Shown here: positions 1-6,650 of the stretch, piece by piece
How the letters are laid out: every line of letters starts with the position of its first letter
Numbering within the stretch: the first letter of the stretch is position 1
The notes under the pieces: model-generated
Told to the model about the DNA's origin: nothing
Databases searched by the model: none
The model's input: the letters and a program-made list of their open reading frames with translations, nothing else
Made by a program: the position numbers and the translations under genes
Source: JBFFXF01 sp041569895
GTDB taxonomy: Bacteria; Planctomycetota; UBA8108; JACQVS01
Direction: 5' to 3'
Length of the DNA stretch: 14,786 nucleotides
Assembly: GCA_041569895.1 (NCBI GenBank)
Contig: JBFFXF010000178.1
Coordinates: forward strand, 1 to 14,786

Positions 1-66
1 CTCCGCGAGAACAGCGCCCGAGAGGCACACAACAACCGCCAACGTCCAGATGGGTCTGACAGGCAT
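1..66 (-). CDS. N-terminus of a secreted protein (partial, runs off the left edge)
   Basis: An ATG at 64-66 read leftward opens 22 codons to the window edge. They encode a textbook signal peptide: a basic start (MPVRP), a hydrophobic core (IWTLAVVVCLSG) and a VLA-E signal peptidase I site. A strong ribosome binding site (GAAGGGAA) lies about six bases upstream of the ATG. The mature protein is outside the window, so function cannot be assigned. It follows the S9 peptidase gene on the same strand after a gap of 142 bases and could belong to that transcription unit or have its own promoter. The call rests on the signal peptide plus the ribosome binding site. Confidence 0.66.
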   Translation of the reverse strand, partial: MPVRPIWTLAVVVCLSGAVLAE

Positions 67-208
67 GGAGCTTCCCTTCGTTCCGGTCGCCGAATGTGTC
101 GTCGCCCCCTGGAAACCGAATCGTACGGGTCGCGCGGTTCCCGGGCGAGCTTTTTCGAGGCGGCTGCCGCGAACACTCGAGCCCATCGAAGGCGAGGGTC
201 GCGAGGCG
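67..208. other. Intergenic spacer of 142 bases
   Basis: This gap lies between the stop of the S9 peptidase gene and the start of the partial secreted-protein gene, both on the minus strand. It holds the ribosome binding site of the left-hand gene (about 73-80). I see no convincing promoter or terminator. A short GC stem (GCGGC T GCCGC) lies near 160-175, but in the direction of transcription it is followed by A rather than T residues. Confidence 0.5.
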
Positions 209-2248
209 TCACTTCCCCGACGCCGTCTCCCCGCTCGAGTACCGCGGCTCGCCCGCGTCGGTGATCGGTCCGCGCAGGTGGCGGTCCAGGAACGTCAGCA
301 TCACCCTGGCACACTTGATGCGGTTCTTCTTGTGGCGAAAGCCGTGTCCCTCGTCGTCGAAGACGAGGTACTCGACGGGGACGCCGCGCTTCTCGAGCGC
401 CGCGACGATCTCGTCGCTCTCCACCTTGAGGACGCGCGGATCGTTGGCTCCCTGGATCACCAGCAGCGGCTTCTCGATGCGGTCGGCGTGGAAGAGGGGC
501 GAGATGCGAAAGAGCCGCTCCCGATCCGCGGCCGGGTCGCCGAGCTCGGCGTAGAGGTAATCGCGAAAGCTCGCCCACCACGGCGGGATGCTCTCCAGGG
601 TGCGCACCCAGTTGGTGATGCCGAAGACGTCGATGCCGACATCGAAGACTCGCGGCTGGAAGGCGAGCGCCGCAACCACCATGTAACCGCCGTAGCTGCC
701 GCCGAAGATGCCGATCTTTTCGGCATCGACCCAGTCGAGGCTCTCCAGGTAGCGCCGCCCGGCAACGCAGTCCGCGAGGTCGTCCTCGCCGTGCCGCCGG
801 TCATCGAGATGGTAAAACGTCTTGCCGTAGCCGGAGCTGCCGCGGTTGTTGACGGCGAGGACGGCGTAACCGTGATTGACGAGGTACTGCAGGTCCTCGT
901 CGTAGCGGACGACGCTCTGACCTCCCGGTCCGCCGTGCACCCACACCAGCGCCGGCACCTTGCGCGTCGCCGAGGCCTGGTGCGGCCTGTAGAGCAGCGC
1001 GGGAACCTGCAACCCGTCGAAGCTCGGGTAGCGAACGACCTGCGAGGCGACGAGGTGGCTCTCGTCGATCTTCGAGCTCAGCGTGCTGGTGAGTCGCCGG
1101 TGGGCGCGGGACTCCAGATCGACGACGTAGAGATCGCGGGGCGAGGTGTCGCTGCCGAGGTAGAAGGCCATCGAGCGGCTGCTCCGCGCGACGTGGATGC
1201 CGCGGATGCTTCCGGCGGGCAGGTCGGGGAGCTCGACCGGCTCGCCGGTGCGCCGGTCGAGGACCTCGACCTCGGTGCGGGCGTCGGCGTTGATGGCGCT
1301 GACGCGGTAGCGCCCGTCGCGCGAGAACCTGAGGTCGACGACGTCCCAGTCGGCCTCCCGCTCGAGGGCGCGGTCGCCGCTCGCCAGGTCGTACGACCAG
1401 GCGCGATCGAACTCGCTGTCGGCGTTGCTCAGGTAGTAGAGCGTCTTGCTGTCCGGCGAGAAGCTCGCGAACGCGTGGGCGACGTCGCCCTCGTGCGGCG
1501 TGACGTGGCGCGGCGCGGCGCCGGGCTCGCGCGCGTCCCACACGAAGAGGTCGTTGTCGGTGTTGGTGTTCGTCTTGTTCAGCGACACCCAGCGACTGTC
1601 GAGACTGACGCCCTCGACCGTGTACCCGCCGGTGTTCTCGAAGACGAGCTCGCGGTCGTAGCGCGGCGCGTTCTCGCTCGATCCCCCGGCGCCGAGAGGC
1701 GGCACGGCGTATCGGTAGAGATCGAAGAACTGCGGATCGCGCTCGTTGGTCAGCACCCACAAATGCCGGTCGTCCCCCGACCAGCCCGCGAACCGCGCCT
1801 TGAGGTTGTCGCCGGGCGTCAGGTCGACGATGGCGCCGTCCGGATGCCGCGCGAAGAGATGCGTCAGCTCGTTGCCGGCCTGGTCGGCGGAGAAGAGGAA
1901 GCGGTCGTCCCGCGGAAACCAGCTGACCGCGAAGTACGCCTCGGTGGTCGAATCGGTCAGGCGAGTCTGCTCGCCGCTCTCGATGTCGACGCTGTAGCAG
2001 TTGAAGACGCCGGTCTCGTCACTGCTGACGAGGATCCGCGTCTCGTCCGCCGAGAACGTCGAGCCAAAGATCAGCCGCGTGTCGTAGAAGGTCTCGACGT
2101 CATAGCGCGGGACGTCACGCGCGGGCCGATCGCGCCCGACCTGCCCGTCCCGCACCGACCACGCGTTGCAGGACCCGAGCACGACAAGCGCCCCGACGGC
2201 AAGCGCCCGGACGAGAAAACGGTGAGCGTCGCTGGACTCGTCTCGCAT
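209..2248 (-). CDS. S9-family (prolyl oligopeptidase-type) serine peptidase, lipoprotein
   Basis: This is a 679-residue peptidase of the dipeptidyl-aminopeptidase/acylaminoacyl-peptidase group, which cleaves short peptides. The N-terminus has a hydrophobic stretch ending in a lipobox (VVLGSC, Cys27), so the protein is probably a periplasm-facing lipoprotein. Residues about 50-400 read as a beta-propeller with WD40-like blades (for example FSPDSKTLYYLSN and FSRDGRYRVSA). The alpha/beta-hydrolase domain follows, with WVHGGPGG (oxyanion region), the nucleophile motif GGSYGGY (Ser518), Asp603 in NDPRV and His635 in GHGF, so the triad is complete. I chose the ATG at 2246-2248 because AAAGGA sits a few bases upstream; an in-frame TTG at 2272 would add eight residues and overlap the cupin stop. 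The cupin gene ends 16 bases upstream, so the two are probably cotranscribed. The substrate is unknown. Confidence 0.93.
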   Translation of the reverse strand: MRDESSDAHRFLVRALAVGALVVLGSCNAWSVRDGQVGRDRPARDVPRYDVETFYDTRLIFGSTFSADETRILVSSDETGVFNCYSVDIESGEQTRLTDSTTEAYFAVSWFPRDDRFLFSADQAGNELTHLFARHPDGAIVDLTPGDNLKARFAGWSGDDRHLWVLTNERDPQFFDLYRYAVPPLGAGGSSENAPRYDRELVFENTGGYTVEGVSLDSRWVSLNKTNTNTDNDLFVWDAREPGAAPRHVTPHEGDVAHAFASFSPDSKTLYYLSNADSEFDRAWSYDLASGDRALEREADWDVVDLRFSRDGRYRVSAINADARTEVEVLDRRTGEPVELPDLPAGSIRGIHVARSSRSMAFYLGSDTSPRDLYVVDLESRAHRRLTSTLSSKIDESHLVASQVVRYPSFDGLQVPALLYRPHQASATRKVPALVWVHGGPGGQSVVRYDEDLQYLVNHGYAVLAVNNRGSSGYGKTFYHLDDRRHGEDDLADCVAGRRYLESLDWVDAEKIGIFGGSYGGYMVVAALAFQPRVFDVGIDVFGITNWVRTLESIPPWWASFRDYLYAELGDPAADRERLFRISPLFHADRIEKPLLVIQGANDPRVLKVESDEIVAALEKRGVPVEYLVFDDEGHGFRHKKNRIKCARVMLTFLDRHLRGPITDAGEPRYSSGETASGK

Positions 2249-2264
2249 CGGTCGTCCTTTCGAT

Positions 2265-2540
2265 TCATCCAAACCGATAGTGCTTCCTCACCGCCCCGCG
2301 GATCTCCCAGGTGCACGACATTCCCTTCGGAAACGTCACCAGGTCGCCCTTGCCGATCTCGACCGGCTCGCCACCGTCGGGAGTGACGACGACGTGGCCT
2401 TCGAGGAGGTAGCAGACCTCGCGCTCGTCGTACGTCCACGGGAACGTGGACACCTCTTTTTCCCAGATGTCCCAGCGCGAGACGCCGAGCTCGTCGAGCG
2501 TCTCCTTGCTGGGCGTTCTCTCGACCTTGATCTCGCTCAT
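2265..2540 (-). CDS. Small cupin-domain protein (cupin_3/DUF861 type)
   Basis: A 91-residue single-domain cupin beginning MSEIKVERTPSKETL. It has the DUF861 signature: WDIWEKEVSTFPW, then a Glu-containing first strand motif (EVCYLLEGHVVV), the turn PDGGEPVEIGKGDLVTFPKG, and C-terminal VRKHYRFG. The family is related to ureidoglycine aminohydrolase and EutQ; many stand-alone members are uncharacterised small-molecule-binding or isomerase-like proteins, and nothing here identifies a substrate. The ATG at 2538-2540 is preferred over a start at 2636: the extra 32 residues are Arg/Ser-rich, look non-coding and would run into the upstream gene, and the family is normally about 90 residues. A GGGA lies seven bases upstream. 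The peptidase gene follows after 16 bases, so an operon is likely. Confidence 0.83.
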   Translation of the reverse strand: MSEIKVERTPSKETLDELGVSRWDIWEKEVSTFPWTYDEREVCYLLEGHVVVTPDGGEPVEIGKGDLVTFPKGMSCTWEIRGAVRKHYRFG

Positions 2541-2591
2541 GCTGCGTTCCCGAGCTCTCGCCGAGGGTTCTCCAGTCCGCGACGTCGAGCG

Positions 2592-2607
2592 CCGGAGTTG
2601 GCTCCGG
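2592..2607. terminator. Perfect 6-bp hairpin after the lipoprotein gene
   Basis: CCGGAG (2592-2597) and CTCCGG (2602-2607) pair perfectly around a four-base TTGG loop. The hairpin lies 26 bases beyond the stop of the minus-strand lipoprotein gene and before the cupin gene. There is no T tract. It may be a weak terminator, an mRNA-processing stem, or chance in GC-rich DNA. Confidence 0.28.
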
Positions 2608-2632
2608 GTCGCCCACCACCCGTCACGGCCGG

Positions 2633-3217
2633 TCACTCTTTCGTCTGGTCATCCTCGCTCGCCCACCGGATGTCCGTGAACACCATGAACGTGAAGCCGT
2701 CCTCGTGCGGCGAACGGTAGGCCCCCCTGGCCTCGAGGATCTTCGCGGTGATCGCCGTCATCTCCCACCCGTCGATCTCGTCGGCTTCCCACTTCGCCGT
2801 CGTCAGCATCGGCAGGCCGTGCTCGGTTCCGAAATCGCGGACACGGTGCATCTGGTCCTTGATCCCCTCGAGCACGGTGGGGTTGTCCCAGGACCAGAGC
2901 CACGTGCCCGACCTCGTCGAGATCGAGCCGACGAACTGGATCGTGGCGACGACCTTCGGCACCCCCTGATCGGAGAAGACGATCTCTCCGGTCTCCTGAT
3001 TCCAGTCGAACCGCTCGAAGCTGCCGAGCTCGAAGTCCCTTTCACACGCAGCCTGCGCGGCTCGCAGGTAGTCGTAGGATTCGTCGACGAGCCTGGAGTA
3101 GTCTTCCGGACTCATGGCCTTCGGTCCGCAGCCGGTGAGAGCAAGGGCGGAAGCGACGGCCCATACCGGCGAGACGAACCTCGCCGTCACTGGTGTCCCG
3201 GCTCCCGATCTCGCCAT
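2633..3217 (-). CDS. Lipoprotein of unknown function (resembles DUF6882)
   Basis: A 194-residue predicted lipoprotein. A positively charged N-terminus and a hydrophobic segment lead to the lipobox ALTGC (Cys30), so it should be membrane-anchored and exported. The mature part has an acidic helix (SPEDYSRLVDESYDYLRAAQ), a strand region (RFDWNQETGEIVFSD) and the signature SGTWLWSWDNP. That last pattern is what I remember of DUF6882, a family without known function; I cannot verify the match. Of two ATGs three codons apart, I chose the second (3215-3217), because AGGA lies eight bases before it and directly abuts the first. The gene is divergent from the Clp_N gene, with 115 bases between the starts, and lies 92 bases upstream of the cupin gene on the same strand. 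Confidence 0.82.
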   Translation of the reverse strand: MARSGAGTPVTARFVSPVWAVASALALTGCGPKAMSPEDYSRLVDESYDYLRAAQAACERDFELGSFERFDWNQETGEIVFSDQGVPKVVATIQFVGSISTRSGTWLWSWDNPTVLEGIKDQMHRVRDFGTEHGLPMLTTAKWEADEIDGWEMTAITAKILEARGAYRSPHEDGFTFMVFTDIRWASEDDQTKE

Positions 3218-3332
3218 GCCGCACATCCTAACCCGATCGCGCCGCGGAGGGGAGAGACGGCCCGCGTGCGGTCCACCTGGCGCTGCCTCGAAGCTTCCGC
3301 AGGCCCGCCAGCGCGCTTAGACTGGACGGATC
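3218..3332. promoter_or_regulatory. Divergent intergenic region
   Basis: These 115 bases separate the starts of the minus-strand lipoprotein gene and the plus-strand Clp_N gene and must hold both promoters. For the plus strand a weak pair can be read: TTCCGC (3295-3300), 17 bases, then TAGACT (3318-3323). Initiation from it would leave a leader of only a few bases, which fits the poor ribosome binding site (GGACGGATC) before the ATG at 3333. The minus-strand promoter is not clear. The element call is tentative. Confidence 0.28.
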
Positions 3333-3938
3333 ATGTTCGACCGCTTCACGGACAGGGCCAGGAAGGTGATGGCGCTGGCGCGCAAGGAGGCGGACCGGTT
3401 CGATCACGATTCCATCGGCACCGAGCACATCCTCGCTGGCCTGATCGGCGAACGCTCCGGCGTCGCCGGCAACGTGCTCACCAATCTGGGCGTCACGATC
3501 GGCATGGTCCGTCGCGAGATCGACAAGCACGTACGGCCCCGATCCTCGACGGTCACGATCGGGCAGCTCCCGTTCGCAGCGGAGGCGAGGAAGGTCCTCG
3601 AGCGCACCATGGAGGAGTCGATCAAGCTCGGCCACCGCCACATCGGCACCGAGCACCTCCTCCTCGGCCTGCTGCGCGAGTGCGAGTGCGTCGCGACCCA
3701 GGTGCTCCGGGATCTCGAGGTCCCTCTCGACGATGCGCGCAAACAGGTGCACGAGCTCCTCGGGCTTGCGGGAGTCAAGTCAGTGCACACCTGCGAGGCG
3801 TGCGGCGAGGAAAAGCGGGGAAACTTCGAGTACCTCCCGCGCTCGCGAGACCGCTCCATGCTCGTCTGCGAAACATGCGCCGAGGGCATCCTCGCCGCCT
3901 GGGAGCAGTTCCTGAAGGACCACTTCGGCATCGAGTAG
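3333..3938 (+). CDS. Stand-alone Clp_N-domain protein with a C-terminal Cys4 motif
   Basis: A 201-residue protein built from the double Clp repeat (Clp_N) that forms the substrate- and adaptor-binding N-domain of ClpA, ClpB and ClpC. Both repeats are clear: IGTEHILAGLIGE (28-40) and IGTEHLLLGLLRE (104-116), joined by QLPFAAEARKVLE. The AAA+ ATPase modules of a real Clp unfoldase are absent. After residue 148 the chain has CEAC (Cys154, Cys157) and CETC (Cys179, Cys182), a plausible zinc-binding knuckle pair, and ends in a short helix. No UVR motif is visible. Known Clp_N-only proteins (ClpS-like or ClpT/MecA-like roles) suggest an adaptor, inhibitor or decoy for a ClpC-type machine; that is inference. 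The start is fixed by the conserved FDRFTDRARKVMALA N-terminus. The downstream gene starts 37 bases later on the same strand. Confidence 0.9.
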   Translation: MFDRFTDRARKVMALARKEADRFDHDSIGTEHILAGLIGERSGVAGNVLTNLGVTIGMVRREIDKHVRPRSSTVTIGQLPFAAEARKVLERTMEESIKLGHRHIGTEHLLLGLLRECECVATQVLRDLEVPLDDARKQVHELLGLAGVKSVHTCEACGEEKRGNFEYLPRSRDRSMLVCETCAEGILAAWEQFLKDHFGIE

Positions 3939-3975
3939 CGCGCGGGAGATGCGGGCGGCGAGACACGGAGCGAGG

Positions 3976-4671
3976 ATGTCGACGAAGTCGAATCGCGCCA
4001 GACTGATCACCGCGGTTGCCGCCACGCTCGGCGTGGCCACGGTCGTCGTCTGCCTCCTCTGCTCGAGGGAAATCCTCGTCCACTGGCACGTGGCGAAGCT
4101 GGCTCGCGACGAGTCGTTGTTTCTGGAGTACGCGGGGTCGGAGAGCGATGTTCGACGCGCAGCGGCGGCGCGCTTCGCTGCGACGGAGCGCGGCATGCGG
4201 CGGATCGTCGCGCTGTACCTCGAGGCCGGGAGCGGTCTCGATGCGCGCCTGCGGGATTCGAGCAGTCGCCCGGAAGACGTCCTGCACGATGTTCCGATCG
4301 CCGGCTTCGTCATGGTCGCCGGTGACACCGCAGCGAGCGACTTCCGGGGGACGTACACGGGAGGTTTCCGTTTCCACGAGGTCGACCGTGATCTGGCGCG
4401 GGGCCTCGGGAGCCTCGCGCCGCTGCTTCCCGCCCTTCACGGGCGGCGGTGCGCCGTCGCCGACTATCCGGATTACGAGTTCCGGTTTCTGGCGGGCGAT
4501 GAGGCGGCACGCCGGACGGGACGCTCCCCCCGGGTGCACCTCGATGGCCGGATCCGCACCGACGAGCCGGTCGGCTCGAATCCGGGGACGGAGGAGGAGG
4601 TGCAGGTCCTCGCCCGCATGACGGCGCTCGTCTTCATTCGCCGCGGCGAGTCGCTTCCGGACGCGGAGTGA
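3976..4671 (+). CDS. Membrane-anchored protein of unknown function
   Basis: A 231-residue protein I do not recognise. Residues about 10-30 form one hydrophobic helix (LITAVAATLGVATVVVCLL) after a basic N-terminus, which predicts a single anchor with the rest outside the cytoplasm. The next 60 residues are helical, Ala/Arg-rich (SESDVRRAAAARFAATERG) and could be a degenerate HEAT-like helix pair. The C-terminal half has mixed strand-like stretches (GTYTGGFRFHEV, DYEFRFLAG, LARMTALVFIRRGE). I chose the ATG at 3976 because GGAG lies upstream at suitable spacing; an ATG at 3949 would add nine Arg/Ala-rich residues and has GGGAG abutting it. It lies 37 bases after the Clp_N gene and is probably cotranscribed with it. 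A hairpin begins at the last codons. Confidence 0.7.
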   Translation: MSTKSNRARLITAVAATLGVATVVVCLLCSREILVHWHVAKLARDESLFLEYAGSESDVRRAAAARFAATERGMRRIVALYLEAGSGLDARLRDSSSRPEDVLHDVPIAGFVMVAGDTAASDFRGTYTGGFRFHEVDRDLARGLGSLAPLLPALHGRRCAVADYPDYEFRFLAGDEAARRTGRSPRVHLDGRIRTDEPVGSNPGTEEEVQVLARMTALVFIRRGESLPDAE

Positions 4672-4700
4672 TCGGGGCGTCTCCGATCCGACACTCCGCG
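4662..4700. terminator. Two-part hairpin over a stop codon between convergent genes
   Basis: CGCGGAGTG (4662-4670) pairs perfectly with CACTCCGCG (4692-4700). Inside it ATCGG (4671-4675) pairs with CCGAT (4683-4687), leaving a seven-base loop and a four-base bulge. The left arm includes part of the TGA stop of the plus-strand gene, and the minus-strand coiled-coil gene ends at 4733. Position and symmetry suggest a bidirectional terminator. There is no T tract, so it may depend on other factors. Confidence 0.5.
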
Positions 4701-4732
4701 GCTCCCGGGACCGAAAGAAGGTTCCGGTCGAG

Positions 4733-5641
4733 CTACCGTCTCTCCGGCGCCGCCCGCTTCGCCGGATCGATCTTCAGCTCGATGCGCACGAAGCCCCGCT
4801 CGCCGAGTTGCTCCATCAGGCGCGCGACGACGCGCGTCTCGACGTCCGCGCCCACCAGGATGGTGAGCTTCTTGTCGGCTCTCTCCTTGCGGGGCGTGGC
4901 GTCCAGAGTCGCGAGGACATCCTTCTCGGTCGCCTGACGGATGGCATCGTCGCCGCGAGCGTCGGTCTCGAGCCCGTACTTGCCGTCGGCGTACACGTGA
5001 AGACGGAGCCCGCGTGGGCCCGCGCTGGCGTCCTTCTCGCCGTCCTTGCCGTCCTTGTGGTCCTTGATGTCCTTGTGGTCCTTGCTGTCCCCGGCGCCCG
5101 ACGCGACGGTCGCGATCTCGCGGAGGACGAGCACCTGCCCCTCGGCCTCGGCGACGAGGCGCTCGGTCCCGAGAACCTCGGCCTGGTCCGCCTGGCCAGC
5201 ACGGTAGCGGACCCGGATCATCTCGTACTGCTTGCGTCGCACCTCGAGCGCGTCCTGGGCCGACTCGAGCGCCTGCCGCGTGATCTTCGCGTACAGCTTG
5301 GCCTGCTGCCGCGCCACGCGGAGGGCGATCTGTGTCTCGAGAAGAATCTCGTAGGATTCGACCCGGGCCCTCACTCCGGCGCTCAGACGCTTGACCTCGT
5401 GCTCGAGGAACTCGACCCGACCGGATGTCTCGGTCAGGGCGGTGGCGAGCGCGACGAGATCCAGCGTCAGCGCGAAACCGCGGGAGGAGTCGATCACGCG
5501 CGGATTCGAAACTCCACCGGCGCGACCGGCGGACTGCGCGTCACTCACCTGGGCAGCGCCGACCATGGTAAACAGGAGAACGCCGGCGAGCGATTGCATG
5601 GACGTCCGCAGAGTCAACGCGGTCACGTTCAGTCTCTTCAT
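4733..5641 (-). CDS. Secreted coiled-coil protein with an ExbD/TolR-like C-terminus
   Basis: A 302-residue exported protein of unusual composition. Residues 1-36 resemble a signal peptide (core SLAGVLLFTMVGAA). Residues about 75-178 form a long helical coiled coil whose end (YRAGQADQAEVLGTERLVAEAEGQ, 147-169) matches the helix found in TolC-family outer-membrane factors. Residues 186-203 are a charged linker of xKD triplets. Residues about 211-290 (LRLHVYADGKYGLE, then LTILVGADVETRVVARLMEQLG) resemble the periplasmic domain of ExbD/TolR. No beta-barrel strands are present, so it is not a complete TolC. I chose the ATG at 5639-5641, with GGTGAGG upstream and a clean signal peptide. An ATG at 5695 would overlap the preceding stop as ATGA but has no spaced ribosome binding site. 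Role unknown; it could be an envelope scaffold. Confidence 0.78.
   Translation of the reverse strand: MKRLNVTALTLRTSMQSLAGVLLFTMVGAAQVSDAQSAGRAGGVSNPRVIDSSRGFALTLDLVALATALTETSGRVEFLEHEVKRLSAGVRARVESYEILLETQIALRVARQQAKLYAKITRQALESAQDALEVRRKQYEMIRVRYRAGQADQAEVLGTERLVAEAEGQVLVLREIATVASGAGDSKDHKDIKDHKDGKDGEKDASAGPRGLRLHVYADGKYGLETDARGDDAIRQATEKDVLATLDATPRKERADKKLTILVGADVETRVVARLMEQLGERGFVRIELKIDPAKRAAPERR
5042..5090. repeat. Nine-base tandem repeat encoding an (xKD)n linker
   Basis: Five exact-length copies of GTCCTTGNN run from 5042 to 5086, followed by a partial copy. On the coding (minus) strand they read NNCAAGGAC, giving Ser/His/Ile/His/Gly each followed by Lys-Asp. The unit is a multiple of three, so copy-number change by slippage would alter linker length without a frameshift. 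It joins the coiled coil to the ExbD-like domain. Confidence 0.85.
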
Positions 5642-5691
5642 GGGGACCTCACCGCCTCGTGGTAGCAGGAAAACACGCTTCCTTGAAGCTG

Positions 5692-5940
5692 TCATCCTAA
5701 CCGAGCCGGGGCGGGCACGAAACGAATCGCGACGACGTTGCCGTCCTCACGAAACCCGACGAGCTGCAGTTTCGGGTCGGACTCGCTCTCCTCGTGGCCC
5801 TCCACCTCCCACCACCCCCAGAAACGCGCCTCGGGACGCAGGGCGTAGTAGATCTCTCGCCAGGAGGCGCCCGCGACAGCGAGGATGAGGACGACCGAGG
5901 CGCCCGCGATGACGACAGCGATGACCCTGGTGCGGCTCAT
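5692..5940 (-). CDS. Small single-pass membrane protein, unknown function
   Basis: An 82-residue protein with one strongly hydrophobic helix at residues 6-26 (VIAVVIAGASVVLILAVAGA) and a short aromatic-rich, acidic soluble tail (FWGWWEVEGHEESESD) ending in strand-like sequence. The tail is probably outside the cytoplasm. I recognise no family. It sits between the pilin-like gene (57 bases upstream) and the coiled-coil/ExbD-like gene (chosen start 50 bases downstream), all on the minus strand, which suggests one transcription unit. The ribosome binding site is weak, so the start is less certain than the frame. Confidence 0.62.
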   Translation of the reverse strand: MSRTRVIAVVIAGASVVLILAVAGASWREIYYALRPEARFWGWWEVEGHEESESDPKLQLVGFREDGNVVAIRFVPAPARLG

Positions 5941-5997
5941 GGCGTCATCGTAACTCGGTTGGCCTACGCGCGAAATGAATCGCGTCAGGATCGGTCT

Positions 5998-6555
5998 TCA
6001 GCTGACGTGGCGTCGCGCGCATGCTGGCTTCCTCCGCGCCCGCACGACGATCAGCACGACGTCGGCCACGATCGCGACGACGGCGATGGTAACCATGATG
6101 TGAAAGAAGGGATGGGCGCGACCTCTCCCGGGCCCCTCGAAACGGGGATCCGCGCTGCTGGCCGTGCCGGTCGTGCTGAAGCGGATCACGCCGCTGTCGT
6201 CGATGAAGTAGCACCGCTCGCCGGTGGTTCCGAAAACCGTCGGGTTACCCTCACAGCTCCAGCCGGCATCGGAGGCGGTGTAGACGAAGTCGTATCCGGA
6301 CTGCCGCGAGGCCGCGAAGACGGGGTCGATGAGGTCCGCGTCCCCGAGGCTCCGCAGGCTGTCCGCGTAGGATCCGAACCGCTCCCTGTACTGCTCGTTC
6401 GCGGCCACGAGGCTTCCGAGCAAGTACCGGCAGCGAGCCTCGTTGCTGCTGCCACGCGGGGCGAGAAGCGAGCGCGCCGCGAAGGCCGCGATCAACGCCA
6501 CGATGGCGATGACGAGCAGCAGCTCTATCAACCACGAGCCTTCCCGTCGCTCCAT
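5998..6555 (-). CDS. Type IV pilin-like (prepilin) protein with an extra C-terminal membrane helix
   Basis: A 185-residue protein with a prepilin leader: short basic MERREG, cleavage after Gly6, then SWLIELLLVIAIVALIAAF with the conserved Glu at +5 (Glu11). The body follows the small Acidobacteriota-type pilin pattern: SNEARCRYLLGSLVAANEQYRERFGSYADSLRSLG split over two helices, LIDPVFAASRQSGYDFVYT, then ERCYFIDDSGVIRF and TGTASSADP. Such proteins end soon after this, but here a second hydrophobic helix follows (residues 152-171, FHIMVTIAVVAIVADVVLIV) with a basic tail. That would hold the protein in the membrane at both ends and is odd for an extractable pilin subunit. Cys101 and Cys115 could form a disulfide. 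No other pilus genes are in the window. The start is set by the leader; the ribosome binding site is weak. Confidence 0.85.
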   Translation of the reverse strand: MERREGSWLIELLLVIAIVALIAAFAARSLLAPRGSSNEARCRYLLGSLVAANEQYRERFGSYADSLRSLGDADLIDPVFAASRQSGYDFVYTASDAGWSCEGNPTVFGTTGERCYFIDDSGVIRFSTTGTASSADPRFEGPGRGRAHPFFHIMVTIAVVAIVADVVLIVVRARRKPACARRHVS

Positions 6556-6650
6556 GCCGCACTCGCGCTAGGTGTCCCTGGACGGCGCTCGCGAGGTCGA
6601 AAGGCCCCGCGTGCGTTCACTCTTATCGACAAACACCGACTCGAGTACGC

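Noticed and set aside
50..2386. A 778-codon plus-strand open frame
   Set aside because: It lies antisense to the S9 peptidase and the cupin, both with clear family motifs. The translation is Arg/Val/Ala/Asp-rich with no domain, a common shadow in GC-rich genes.
2541..2636. N-terminal extension of the cupin to a start at 2636
   Set aside because: The added 32 residues are Arg/Ser-rich, would overlap the upstream lipoprotein gene and exceed the family's normal length. The ATG at 2540 has its own ribosome binding site.
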